Of a stretch of DNA of 64,000 nucleotides, positions 46,163 through 55,002 are shown piece after piece. The translations under genes were made by a program, and so were the position numbers. Each line of letters opens with the position of its first letter. The stretch's first letter is position 1. This DNA comes from Edaphobacter sp. GTDB taxonomy: Bacteria; Acidobacteriota; Terriglobia; Terriglobales; Acidobacteriaceae. The stretch covers positions 35,940 to 99,939 of the forward strand of contig JAOAPB010000067.1 of assembly GCA_025462645.1 (NCBI GenBank), given 5' to 3'. Under the pieces are notes generated by a model that saw only the letters and a program-made list of their open reading frames with translations, was not told the origin of the DNA and searched no databases.

Positions 46163-46463
46163 GCTGGAAAGATCCTAGCATCGCTGCACGGCCTCCTCAC
46201 TGATCCAGGAGCTCGCCAAACCAAGGTGGGAACTGGGTGGGGGCACCCGCTTTCTGGGCCGAAATCGACGTGTACGGTGAAATCTCGGATGCCTTTCCAC
46301 CCAGACTTGGGCAGCATTCACATCCCGGACTTGGGCAGAGGTTCTTATGCGGACAAACTAGTTCAGCCCGAAATATCGCACTGTCTTCACCCAATTCGGC
46401 TTTTTAGCACCCATCCGTCTGGGTTCGATTTGTCCTTCAAGAATGCTATTTCGCCACCCTTCG

Positions 46464-46501
46464 AACCCACGACCTCTGCCTTTGGGCAGAGGTCGTGGGT
46501 T
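46464..46501. repeat. Perfect 17-bp hairpin
   Basis: Arms at 46464-46480 and 46485-46501 are fully complementary around the loop TTTG. It is GC-rich with no T-run directly after. It could be a terminator-like or REP-like element. Confidence 0.75.
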
Positions 46502-46794
46502 TGTTACACATCGACACCCATCGCGATGCCGACACCGCCTCGGAGCAGTCGAGTCAAAAGTGCTCCAAAACGATGCGAAATCGCGAATAAAATCAAGGGT
46601 TGGGCAGAGGTTTTTAGGGCAGAGGACCTGGGTGTGTTGCGGGTGCAATAAGGGTTTCCAAGGGTTCCTCAGGGTGCTTTGGGTGGCCATCCGTGCCTCC
46701 TGATTCCAATAAGTTACGGGTTTTTGGCTCACTGTCACGGCAGAGGTCCCGGGTTCGAGCTGTCATGTGCTGGAAACGCAGCAGAGGAGAAACG

Positions 46795-46815
46795 ATATTA
46801 CAGCAGCGGTAATAT
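46795..46815. promoter_or_regulatory. Operator-like palindrome before XRE gene
   Basis: ATATTAC (46795-46801) and GTAATAT (46809-46815) form a perfect inverted repeat with a 7-base spacer, 19 bases before the GTG start. This is the usual place for autorepression by an XRE regulator. Confidence 0.55.
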
Positions 46816-46834
46816 ACTCGTCTTCAGGTGAACC

Positions 46835-47512
46835 GTGACTGGTCAAGCCCTAGAGACGACTCGAAAGCGTCAAGGCGTATCGCAAGTCGAAGCTGCCAAG
46901 CTCCTCGGCGTCTCGCAGTCCATGCTTTCCCATATGGAAACGGGTAAGCGGAAGGTAAGTGCGGACGTCGCGAGGCAGGCCGTGAGACTTCTCCGAGCAG
47001 ACGCCACAGCTCTTCCGTTATCGACAGCAGAAAGGCATAGCGAGGACGATCTCGGCCGGGAGCTCGGGACACTTGGATATCCCGGATTTGCTCACCTCGT
47101 GGGTTCGCTTCGCAACCCGGGCGAAGTTCTCTTCGATGCACTAGATCGTTCCGATTTGGACGTGCGAACGAGCGAGGGCCTGCCTTGGCTGGTCCTCGAG
47201 TATCCGCACCTCGACTGGACATGGCTGCTTCGAGAATTGAAGCTTCGCAACCGCCAGAACCGCCTTGGCTTCGTAGTCTCACTCGCCGCCGATGTCGCAC
47301 GTCAGCGGAAACGTAACGATGTTGTCCAACGCCTTGAACGGGAGCTGCGTGAGCTTGAGGACGCTCGCCTTGCTAAACAAGACACGCTATGCCAAGAGTC
47401 CTGGACTCCGTCCCGTAAGAAGCACGTGCGCAGGGTACGGTCGCGGCTTGCGGCACATTGGAATCTCGACACGCGCCTATCGCAGGAAGACCTCGCCCAC
47501 TATGCTGAATAA
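46835..47512 (+). CDS. XRE-family regulator with C-terminal helical domain
   Basis: A 225-aa protein. An HTH_3 domain covers residues 6-58 (RKRQGVSQVEAAKLLGVSQS, LSHMETGKRKVS). The rest (70-225) is helical and charged, with a segment WLLRELKLRNRQNRLGFVVSLAA. Such fused regulators often precede a nucleotidyltransferase toxin of AbiEii type; none follows here. GTG start 46835. The upstream palindrome suggests autoregulation. Confidence 0.75.
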   Translation: MTGQALETTRKRQGVSQVEAAKLLGVSQSMLSHMETGKRKVSADVARQAVRLLRADATALPLSTAERHSEDDLGRELGTLGYPGFAHLVGSLRNPGEVLFDALDRSDLDVRTSEGLPWLVLEYPHLDWTWLLRELKLRNRQNRLGFVVSLAADVARQRKRNDVVQRLERELRELEDARLAKQDTLCQESWTPSRKKHVRRVRSRLAAHWNLDTRLSQEDLAHYAE

Positions 47513-47546
47513 GCCTTGGATGTCCTCACCCTATCGTGGAGATCAT

Positions 47547-47834
47547 TCATCGCCGGGGTGCTCGATGCAGCAACGCATCTTCACGCTCATTCTCGATCAA
47601 CAGTTGATCGAGGGTAGGGCGGGAGAGATTTATCTGCTGAAGCTTTAATTCCAAACCCAACGCCGTCAGGATCTTATTGACCTTCGCGTAGCCAAGCTCT
47701 CCGATACGGCCATTCTCCAGAGCTTCCAGGGTGGAACGGCTCACGAGTGCTCGCTTTGCCAACTCGGCTCGGCTCAAGCCAGCGGCTTTGCGCTGCTTCG
47801 TGATCTCTTCCGCTATGTCAACGAGAAGCAACAT
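47547..47834 (-). CDS. Small XRE/HipB-like HTH protein
   Basis: A 95-aa product from ATG 47834: VDIAEEITKQRKAAGLSRAE, LAKRALVSRSTLEALENGRIG, then GYAKVNKILTALGLELKL, a standard XRE HTH similar to HipB-type antitoxins. No partner toxin is next to it. On the minus strand a TATACT box sits about 9 bases before the ATG, so the transcript may be nearly leaderless. Convergent with the 225-aa regulator. Confidence 0.7.
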   Translation of the reverse strand: MLLLVDIAEEITKQRKAAGLSRAELAKRALVSRSTLEALENGRIGELGYAKVNKILTALGLELKLQQINLSRPTLDQLLIENEREDALLHRAPRR

Positions 47835-47949
47835 GATGGCACAGTATATCGGGGGAAATAAGTCAGAAACGTGGCTTTGTCGCATTCACTCGGCAATTAG
47901 GTCGGGTACCTTCTCCTGCCGAGCCCCAGTTGGCTGCGCAGCCGGCAGA

Positions 47950-48735
47950 TCATTCCAGCCTACGTCGCAGCTTGGCCGCTTCAAGATCATGACCTGCTTT
48001 CTGCAGCACGTAGACCGCATCCCAAACCAGCCTTTCGAGGTCGGAGATTCGCTTTTCCCTAATCGCAATCGCAGCGTCTAGACCGCACCATTGACGAACG
48101 ATCGCCCAGCTCGCTCTGAATTCATTGAGCAACGGAATCAGGTAGGCATTGTCGGGGTTGGTCGAGCGCAGAGAGAAGTCCCGTTCACTGGCTTCAAGAC
48201 TGGCGAGCACACCGGCTGGTTCCTGCATGCAAAAAGCGCGGGCGAACTTCAGGGCGCATTCGTACGGTAAGCGCAGCCTTCCAGATCTCTCGATGTAAGC
48301 ATGAGAACTGGAAGGGCTCAGATCAGCTTCTGTGAGCTTGGCTCGTACCCGAAGCCGCTCGATGACATCGATGAAGCCGCTCATCGAGCCATGGTTGATG
48401 TCAAAGTGTGCGCTCTCGCCGATGTTCTCAAAGACGCTATGAATGGCATCCGAGAGCGCCGATACGGGCCGGAACCCGACATCTTCGTTGTGCTGACCCA
48501 TGACCTCATTGTCGCGCTCTTCTTGAAGGAAAGCTTTGCGCTCACTCCATGGGATGACGATCTGGACCGAGTTGATATAGTCCACCAGCCCGGGATGCGT
48601 GTCGATCCATCGGGCCTGCCATTTCCGGCCGCGAATATGCTTGAGGAGTTGAATGCACTCAAGCGGCACGGTCTTGAAGCGGGGCCGTTCGCGAAAGCCG
48701 TATTTCTCGCCACAACGGAGCTCTTCATGCACCAT
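47950..48735 (-). CDS. Hypothetical protein, 261 aa
   Basis: I take ATG 48735 as start; an upstream ATG at 48855 would add 40 unconvincing residues. The N-terminal half has IPWSERKAFLQEER and HFDINHGSMSGFID; the middle (ADLSPSSSHAYIERSGRLRLPYECALKFA) resembles a degenerate HTH; the C-terminus is helical and Arg-rich. No family recognised. Confidence 0.55.
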   Translation of the reverse strand: MVHEELRCGEKYGFRERPRFKTVPLECIQLLKHIRGRKWQARWIDTHPGLVDYINSVQIVIPWSERKAFLQEERDNEVMGQHNEDVGFRPVSALSDAIHSVFENIGESAHFDINHGSMSGFIDVIERLRVRAKLTEADLSPSSSHAYIERSGRLRLPYECALKFARAFCMQEPAGVLASLEASERDFSLRSTNPDNAYLIPLLNEFRASWAIVRQWCGLDAAIAIREKRISDLERLVWDAVYVLQKAGHDLEAAKLRRRLE

Positions 48736-49026
48736 GTACGCATCATGGCATGAAGGGAAGGGCCGCGTCACACGCAGCGGACCGCCAATCCGCTGAGGAT
48801 CACGGCTCGTCGACGGACAAGTCGTTTGGATTGTTACCTGCGGATCAGCCCACACAACTCGTAACGTGCTTCAGTGCCTGTTTGGTGCCGGTCGGTCACT
48901 CGATGAGTGCATCGGCCTGAACTCGACAGCCGACTCCGAGACGGTCAGTGTGCGGGGCAAAGGTGCGATCGAAGAAGCCCAGCTTTGCCGTGAAGGTGTC
49001 AGGGCTCTCCGCGTTAGTTCGCCGCA

Positions 49027-49428
49027 TTACTTGGTGTCAACCTGATTGAACCGCTTCGCGCTCAGGATTCCATCAAAGCTTGGTCGGTGTTGCAGAAAGA
49101 CTAATACCCAGAGAACGGCGACCAGGAGGCCAGGTCCGATGGTTGCTGGCGCCATCGTGAGGTGGAATGCAAGGATGTTGAAGATTTCAGCAGCTAAAAG
49201 GACGAGCGCCAGCGGCACGAAGTATCCAGAGAGCAGAAGCAATCCGGCTATGAGTTGAACAGCGAAGAAGAAAACCGAGAAATGGGATGCAGAGATCGAG
49301 ATGAAGAATTGCGAAGCCAACGGGTTCGGCAGCGGAGGCTGATGAATGAAGTTTAGGAAGCCGTTCAGCCCAAATACGGTGAATATAATCCCCAGCAGGT
49401 GACGAGCGACAATCTCTACGATTCTCAC
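49027..49428 (-). CDS. DoxX-family membrane protein
   Basis: A 133-aa protein with four hydrophobic segments (starting ARHLLGIIFTVFGLNGFLNF), matching DoxX-like proteins. GTG start at 49428 follows GGAGGAG and overlaps the SnoaL stop (GTGA). An upstream ATG would extend it into the SnoaL gene and is rejected. Last gene of the AraC-flanked operon. Confidence 0.75.
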   Translation of the reverse strand: MRIVEIVARHLLGIIFTVFGLNGFLNFIHQPPLPNPLASQFFISISASHFSVFFFAVQLIAGLLLLSGYFVPLALVLLAAEIFNILAFHLTMAPATIGPGLLVAVLWVLVFLQHRPSFDGILSAKRFNQVDTK

Positions 49429-49835
49429 TGCACTCCTCCTGCCGAAGCCTTCGCCAAGGCTTGAGTGTCGATGTACTCCCGGATTTTTGTCAGTTTGCCA
49501 TTTCGAACGGTGATGTCGAAGACCCAATCGTCATTGAACGTCTTAGTGGTGGCCTTGATCTTCCCAGTAGCGACTCCAACGACCAAAACCCGGCCTCCCT
49601 GCGCCACGAATTCCGGAGGCTTCGGGTATGTCGTATCTATCTCTTCAGCCGCCTTGCGCAGCACAGCCGCCACACCCGCGTGCCCACGATGCGTGCCAGC
49701 CAGCGGCCAGTCCTCGCCTGGGATGATCCACTCCATGCCTTCGTCAATCAGCGCCAGCAGTGCTTGCTCGTCGCCGCTTCCTATCGCTGCAAAGAAATTC
49801 TTCACAACCTGCACATTCTCTTCTTCGTTGCTCAT
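49425..49835 (-). CDS. SnoaL-like/ketosteroid-isomerase-fold protein
   Basis: A 136-aa protein of the NTF2/SnoaL fold: ENVQVVKNFFAAIGSGDEQA, LALIDEGMEWIIPGEDWPLA, GHAGVAAVLRK. ATG at 49835 has a strong AAGGAGAGGAG SD. Member of the SDR-reductase-SnoaL-DoxX operon; likely a small-molecule or stress function. Confidence 0.8.
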   Translation of the reverse strand: MSNEEENVQVVKNFFAAIGSGDEQALLALIDEGMEWIIPGEDWPLAGTHRGHAGVAAVLRKAAEEIDTTYPKPPEFVAQGGRVLVVGVATGKIKATTKTFNDDWVFDITVRNGKLTKIREYIDTQALAKASAGGVQ

Positions 49836-49919
49836 CGATTCTCTCCTCTCCTTCGTCAAGTGCGTCCGCATGAACGGAACCGTTCGCAATCATCCATCTC
49901 GCCCGCAATCGCAAACCGA

Positions 49920-50522
49920 TTACTGCTGCTTCTTGAACACATCCTGAAAGATCAGGTGCCCCCAAGTTGCGCCGCGTGCGTGCACAAGCCATCCGCCCTC
50001 GTTCAGCTTGCCCAGCTTCACGGGTGCGAACCCCAGTTCTTTAGCGACCTCCACCACGGGAGCGACAGCATCGTAATCGTCGCTCGACAAAAACACCACC
50101 CGGTATCCTCCATCGACCTGCGGATCGGTCGCCAGCCTGGCCGCACCCAGGTGATTGAAGCCCTTCACGAATTTGGCGCCGGCGAACGACTTCGCCGCGA
50201 ACGCTGACGACGGGAGACCGTCGAGTTCCTCAAGGGGGAGGGGAAATGAATTCATCGCGTCGATGATCGTCTTGCCCTCCCAACTCGGCAGCGCCTTCGC
50301 AACCTCTCGATGTTCCCGAAACGGAACGGCCAGAAAGATCGTATCCGCTTTGAGCGCTTCCTCCAGCGACTTGGCAACAACCTTCGGCCCAATCGCACGA
50401 GCCTGCGGTTCCAGCTCTGCAGGCGGGCGGCGGCTCGCGACGGTCACATCAATGTCCTTACGCGCAAACGCGTGGGCCAGCGCCTGGCCGATCTTGCCGA
50501 ATCCAACAATTGCGTAGCTCAT
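49920..50522 (-). CDS. NADPH-dependent F420-reductase-like protein
   Basis: A 200-aa protein with a Rossmann start MSYAIVGFGKIGQALAHAF (GxGxxG) and TVASRRPP, typical of NpdG-like F420:NADP oxidoreductases and related NAD(P)-binding proteins. Start at ATG 50522; upstream codons belong to an in-frame extension without support. Second gene of the leftward operon. Confidence 0.8.
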   Translation of the reverse strand: MSYAIVGFGKIGQALAHAFARKDIDVTVASRRPPAELEPQARAIGPKVVAKSLEEALKADTIFLAVPFREHREVAKALPSWEGKTIIDAMNSFPLPLEELDGLPSSAFAAKSFAGAKFVKGFNHLGAARLATDPQVDGGYRVVFLSSDDYDAVAPVVEVAKELGFAPVKLGKLNEGGWLVHARGATWGHLIFQDVFKKQQ

Positions 50523-50613
50523 TCTGTTTCTCCGATCTTGTGTGAGAACCGAAAGTTTGAAAAGCGTCGTCCCGCGACTGGCCGTGCTGGAAAGCCCGCC
50601 GCAGGACTCGCGA

Positions 50614-51363
50614 TTAGACCTGCGCCATTCCGCCAGCGACGGCGAGCTCGACGCCGGTAATGTAAGAACTCTCATCAGAGGCGAAGAATGCAACTGCTGC
50701 CGCGATTTCTTCTGGCTTGCCTCTGCGGCCGAGCGGAACTTGTGAAGCGAATCCTGCTATCGCTTGTTCGAGCATTTCAGCGGGGATGCCCGCTTTCTCA
50801 AGTGCCTGAGTTTCGATTGGTCCGGGGCTTACCGCATTCACGCGGATTTTGCGGCCTTTCAGCTCCAAGGTCCAGGCACGCAAGAAACTGCGCACAGCCG
50901 CCTTAGCCGCGGCATAGACAGCAAAGGTCGGCAATCCCATTACGTTTGCGACCGAAGTGTTCAGAATGATCGAGCCTCCATCTTTGAGGAGGGGAATGGC
51001 CTTCTGCACGGTGAAGAATGTTCCCTTCGCATTTAAATCGAAGGTCTTGTCGAAATGAGCTTCGGTAACCGCCCCAAGTGGTGCGACTTCACCCCAGCCG
51101 GCATTTGCGAAGAGTGCGTCGATGTGCCTGTGTTTCTCTTTCACGACGGCATAGAGCCGGTCCAAATCTTCCAGGCGCGTTATGTCGCCCGTGACCGTCG
51201 TGACGTTCCTCCCGATAAAGGCTGCGGCCTCTTTCAGCTCTTTCTCGCGTCGACCGGTGATTACGACGTGCGCGTCTTCTTCAACGAAGCGCTTGGCTGT
51301 GGCTAATCCAATCCCGCTGTTTCCGCCTGTGATGACTGCAACTTTTCCTTCAAGCTTTCCCAT
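50614..51363 (-). CDS. Short-chain dehydrogenase/reductase
   Basis: A 249-aa classical SDR. TGGNSGIGLA (residues about 12-21), NAGWGE near 88, catalytic YAAAKAA near 152-158 and VSPGPIETQ near 182. ATG 51363 fits (MGKLEGKVAVITGG). First gene of a four-gene operon divergent from the AraC regulator, which likely controls it. Confidence 0.9.
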   Translation of the reverse strand: MGKLEGKVAVITGGNSGIGLATAKRFVEEDAHVVITGRREKELKEAAAFIGRNVTTVTGDITRLEDLDRLYAVVKEKHRHIDALFANAGWGEVAPLGAVTEAHFDKTFDLNAKGTFFTVQKAIPLLKDGGSIILNTSVANVMGLPTFAVYAAAKAAVRSFLRAWTLELKGRKIRVNAVSPGPIETQALEKAGIPAEMLEQAIAGFASQVPLGRRGKPEEIAAAVAFFASDESSYITGVELAVAGGMAQV

Positions 51364-51484
51364 ACTTGCTCCTTTTCGTAATCGCATAACATCCGATACA
51401 TGGGAGTAGATTCCTCATGAGGCGGACGGGAACTGCCCAAGAGTCCAAACGTTTTGTCTATTCGTCCAAACAGGGAGGCTAAGA

Positions 51485-52468
51485 GTGGATCCGATAACAG
51501 ATGTCTTTCGTACGCTGCACGTAACCGCATTCGGTCAGCACAGGCTCGAAGCTACCGCCCCGTGGGGACTCAAGGGAGGAGGGGCGGAGAACGAAGAGAA
51601 GCCGCCGAATACCGGCAAGAATCGGCCATCGGCAGAGTTGGCGCACTTCGCCATGCTCTCGCGTGGCAATTGCTGGCTCAACGTCGATGGCATCAAGGAG
51701 GCGATTCCACTCACCGGAGGCGATTTCATCTTGCTTGCCCGTGACACTTCAATCGTCATGCGCGACAGCCCTCGCACATCACCAAAATCGACTTTTCGTG
51801 AGGTCGCGGCCAAGGCCAAGAGCAACGTAGCTCATTGCGGAGGCGGCGGCGCAACAACGACCATCGTCTGCGGGTCTCTCAGCTTCGACCGTGCCAGCCT
51901 GAAACCCGTCACTCAGTTATTACCAAACTTCATTCTGATCAAGGCCGATCAGGCACGCACGTTCGCTCTTCACAACACCATGCAGTCTCTAGCGTCGGAG
52001 ATGGCAGACCAGGTGCCAGGGTCTGAAATCGTCGCGACCCGCCTCGCCGAGGTTCTCTTTATACAGGTACTCCGGGCGTATATCGCGACGGAACCGGAGC
52101 GCAAACAAGGATGGCTTCGGGCGGTATTCGATCCTCCCATCGGCACTGCCCTGACCGCCTTTCACGATCAAGTGGGCGCGCCATGGACAGTCGAGTCTCT
52201 GTCCGAAGCAGCGGGCATGTCTCGATCCGCATTCGCACTGCGTTTCAAAGATCTGCTCGGACAGACACCGTTGGAATACGTAACCGAGTGGCGAATGCAG
52301 AAGGCGATGCAGCTACTCGAACAGCGTGACAAGAAGCACGTCGACGTTGCTCGATTAGTCGGTTACGAGTCCGACGCGGCATTCAGTAAGGCCTTCAAGC
52401 GAGTGGTTGGAGCCAGTCCAGGGGAGTACCTCAAACGTGGATTGGAAGACCACAGTCAGTCCCAATAG
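51485..52468 (+). CDS. AraC-family transcriptional regulator
   Basis: A 327-aa protein. The N-terminal cupin-like domain (FAMLSRGNCWLN, LTGGDFILLARDTS) is followed by a C-terminal double HTH (WTVESLSEAAGMSRSAFALR, HVDVARLVGYESDAAFSKAF). GTG start at 51485. About 120 bp separates it from the divergent SDR operon, which suggests joint control. Confidence 0.88.
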   Translation: MDPITDVFRTLHVTAFGQHRLEATAPWGLKGGGAENEEKPPNTGKNRPSAELAHFAMLSRGNCWLNVDGIKEAIPLTGGDFILLARDTSIVMRDSPRTSPKSTFREVAAKAKSNVAHCGGGGATTTIVCGSLSFDRASLKPVTQLLPNFILIKADQARTFALHNTMQSLASEMADQVPGSEIVATRLAEVLFIQVLRAYIATEPERKQGWLRAVFDPPIGTALTAFHDQVGAPWTVESLSEAAGMSRSAFALRFKDLLGQTPLEYVTEWRMQKAMQLLEQRDKKHVDVARLVGYESDAAFSKAFKRVVGASPGEYLKRGLEDHSQSQ

Positions 52469-53034
52469 GCACCGTTCTCGTCAGCTGTGATCTCCATGAG
52501 CGACAAATCGCCTATTCACTCGGTGAGCGCATTGGCCTGTTATCACTAGTTGAGACTCTACTTCGGTTTGACCGCCATGGGGCGCAATCTAGTGCCAATT
52601 AGCGCTCGGAGCAAGAGGGATCTGAAGGCACGGTTGACAGTCAATCGCCTAGGTTACTACCCGACGCATCCCTACATGCCCGGTCTGGTGAAGATCGATT
52701 TAACCGAGAGGTTGACGGATGCGCGGGCTCACGATTTGTTCACGACAGGGTCCTTGGGCCGTTCAGAATCGGCTCGCCCGGCGCTGATGCTCCAAGATCA
52801 GTGCATTGGTGTAGCGTTCACGGTCAGGCTTTTTGGTGGGTGGCATTGGTTCCCAATTCTGTTCTGTGAGACTGAGATAACACCGACTCAATGAAGCAGA
52901 TGTTTACAACAGTATGTCGCAGAAAATATTTAATCCAGAGCTGCTAACTGTTCATTTACAATTCGTCAAAACACACATCATCGGGCCCCTGTTTCCCCAT
53001 CACCACAGAGAAAATGTTGAGTACAGGAGGCAAT
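52469..53034. other. 566-bp gap with dispersed repeat
   Basis: No convincing gene: a 114-aa frame from 52550 has a TTG start and no family features. The left 80 bases carry a repeat (CCGTTCTCGTCAGC, then a TCGGTGAGCGCATTGG segment at about 52516-52531) related to ones near 48899 and 56289-56360. Confidence 0.45.
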
Positions 53035-53463
53035 GTGCCACAAATCAAGTTCGATTGCATCATCACGTGTACAGACCGTGCTTACCTTTGGCTCGATGGC
53101 AATCCCGTTCCGCTTGATGAAACCCAACTGGCAAAACCGGGGCAGTTAACCGTGAACGTTGGTGCCACGATGCACGTCAAGGCTCAAATCGAGGGTGTGA
53201 GAGGCAGCGCTTGGTCTCTGGACATCACTCCGGTCTGTGCAGACACACAACCGACCAAGCTTTGGCACAGGAGTGGAACACTTCCGATGGGCGGTGTGGT
53301 ATTGACTGGTGACGCCCCAATTCCTGCGAATCCATGCGGCTCGACGGACGGCCTCGTACTAGCGAAAGAGGTACTGCCCCTCAACCCATCAGCAACGAAA
53401 AAGGTAGCCAAAAAGACGGCTGCAAAGAAGGTTGCTGCAAAAGCACCTCGAAAGGACAAGTAA
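53035..53463 (+). CDS. Hypothetical protein with Lys-rich tail
   Basis: A 142-aa product starting at GTG 53035 after AGGAGG (an upstream ATG at 53014 is in frame but has no SD). The N-terminal part is beta-rich (FDCIITCTDRAYLWLDGNP); the last 25 residues are KKVAKKTAAKK-like, as in nucleoid-binding tails. Precedes the exported protein below by 2 bases. Confidence 0.55.
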   Translation: MPQIKFDCIITCTDRAYLWLDGNPVPLDETQLAKPGQLTVNVGATMHVKAQIEGVRGSAWSLDITPVCADTQPTKLWHRSGTLPMGGVVLTGDAPIPANPCGSTDGLVLAKEVLPLNPSATKKVAKKTAAKKVAAKAPRKDK

Positions 53464-53465
53464 CC

Positions 53466-54377
53466 ATGAGAATTCAGCTTCTGGTCCTCTCGTTCTGCAC
53501 CGTGATGCCGCTAGCCCATAGTCAGCAATCTCTGTTTGAGACGGGCGATGGGAAAACCGCCCTTTATCTTCGTGCTCCTGCAGCCGCATTCAATTTTGGA
53601 GATTCGAAAGCCAGTGTCGCGGCAGTGCATGATGTTTCAACCGAAAAGATTGCTTACGGAATAGGTCTGTATGCCACTGCGAACAATGGAGTCACCTCCC
53701 TCTACACATCCGGAAAACCGAAGGCACCGGAAGGCGGAATAGATGGGACCGTCGGTCGGGTATGGTCGGCAAAAGGTCCGGATTGTGGCCAGCCCATCTG
53801 CAACTTTGCCCCGGAAGATCGTAGAGTTCTCCTTGACGTTGGATATGGCAGATCTTCTTTCACACTCTACCCGACGAACGCGGCCCCAACCGCTTCGACG
53901 TCAAAGACCTACTTTGATCGCTATCGGCTGATCGCTGCTACGAACCTGTCTTTTGGAGGGCAATTCTATATTGGCCTCGCGTCAGGGGTTGAAAGACGAA
54001 ACAATCTTTCAGACCTGAAATCGGTTAGTACGCAAACCACGGTCGTTCCTTCTGCCTCAGGTGGGACCACGACCATCGTTAGCACTCAGACTGGCTACTA
54101 CGGTGACTACAAGAAATACGTCGCAGTTCCTGTCTATGAGGACGCGATGTACATCACACCCCAGTTTGGGCTCCTTGGGTTGAAAAATCGTTTAGGGATT
54201 GATGCCCTGACTCGTTCTGACGCAGGTTCTTCGAATCGCACCGCTTCTGGTGGCATTGGTCTATTCCTGCTAAATAAAGACGACCCGTTCAAAGTTGTGG
54301 GCGGCATTACTGCGACTTATGACGGAACCAAGTTCCAAATATCAATCACTACCGGATTAACGGGCTCTTCTAAGTGA
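53466..54377 (+). CDS. Exported beta-rich protein, unknown
   Basis: A 303-aa protein with a signal peptide (MRIQLLVLSFCTVMPLAHSQ) and many alternating aromatic strands, as in outer-membrane or secreted beta-barrel proteins of Acidobacteriota. A Thr/Ser-rich loop lies around residues 190-215. ATG at 53466. No family recognised. Confidence 0.6.
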   Translation: MRIQLLVLSFCTVMPLAHSQQSLFETGDGKTALYLRAPAAAFNFGDSKASVAAVHDVSTEKIAYGIGLYATANNGVTSLYTSGKPKAPEGGIDGTVGRVWSAKGPDCGQPICNFAPEDRRVLLDVGYGRSSFTLYPTNAAPTASTSKTYFDRYRLIAATNLSFGGQFYIGLASGVERRNNLSDLKSVSTQTTVVPSASGGTTTIVSTQTGYYGDYKKYVAVPVYEDAMYITPQFGLLGLKNRLGIDALTRSDAGSSNRTASGGIGLFLLNKDDPFKVVGGITATYDGTKFQISITTGLTGSSK

Positions 54378-54552
54378 GGCGAATCGATACTTCCACCGAA
54401 ACCGAGACCACTCGGCACGACATCCTTGACTTGAATGGTAGCTTCTCCGAGACTGTTAAGGGCAAGGCGGAGGGAGTCGTCGTCTTCACAAGCTATGGCC
54501 GGCGCTTCATTCGTGCGATCAAGGGCTAACTTCAAAACGAAGAAGGCGAGGA

Positions 54553-54717
54553 CTAGGTACCCCTCATCCGCTGCCAGTCCTGCTTGGCCGCAATGCGGAT
54601 GAACGCTACGTGGAAACCTCCCCACTCTTCCCGCCGCAGCTCGTCTAGGAGGATGGCGCAACGAAGATCCTGCTCGTGGCAGAAGTCGGCGGTGGTCACC
54701 TTTAGAGCATCGGTCAT
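54553..54717 (-). CDS. Possible 54-aa protein
   Basis: MTDALKVTTADFCHEQDLRC, then AILLDELRREEWGGFHVAFI and a basic end. The coherent, acidic-then-basic composition suggests a small gene or the end of one, but no SD is strong and there is no family match. The rest of the 54378-55001 gap is otherwise empty. Confidence 0.35.
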   Translation of the reverse strand: MTDALKVTTADFCHEQDLRCAILLDELRREEWGGFHVAFIRIAAKQDWQRMRGT

Positions 54718-54982
54718 TTCAACTCAGGTAGACCGTTCGCCACATCAAGGCAATTTGATTTCACGCACTCGACCAGGTCGTCACCATTGATTTCGCAGAA
54801 CGGGGCAGGTAATCGCGGTGCGACGTGTCGCGGTACTGGATGTACCCAAAGATCGCGCTGCGTCTCAATCAACGCCCGCGAGAGACCTTGGGTTTTCAAA
54901 CGCCGGCAGATAAACTGCAAGCTAGTGTTGCATCGACCGGTTGAGCCCGCCACGTTTTCGAGGAACATGCGAACTACTACCG

Positions 54983-55002
54983 ACGAGAAGCCGACTTCTC
55001 GT
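54983..55002. repeat. ACGAGAAG hairpin at hydrolase end
   Basis: ACGAGAAG-CCGA-CTTCTCGT, an 8-bp perfect stem touching the stop codon of the leftward gene. A near copy (one mismatch) occurs at about 56318-56337. Possibly a terminator-like element or dispersed repeat. Confidence 0.55.

Larger units (their letters stand above)
46163..46834. repeat. Repeat-rich intergenic block with GGGCAGAGG motif
   Basis: No gene seen. The motif GGGCAGAGG (or GGCAGAGG) occurs at 46333, 46484, 46602, 46617 and 46739. A 17-bp perfect hairpin (arms 46464-46480 and 46485-46501, 4-base loop) contains one copy. The flanks look like decayed repeats rather than coding sequence. Confidence 0.6.

Noticed and set aside
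46358..46738. 126-aa leftward frame in the repeat block
   Set aside because: It simply translates the GGGCAGAGG repeats and hairpin; no SD or family features.
52550..52894. 114-aa frame as a gene
   Set aside because: TTG start without SD, no recognisable motifs, lies in the repeat-bearing gap.
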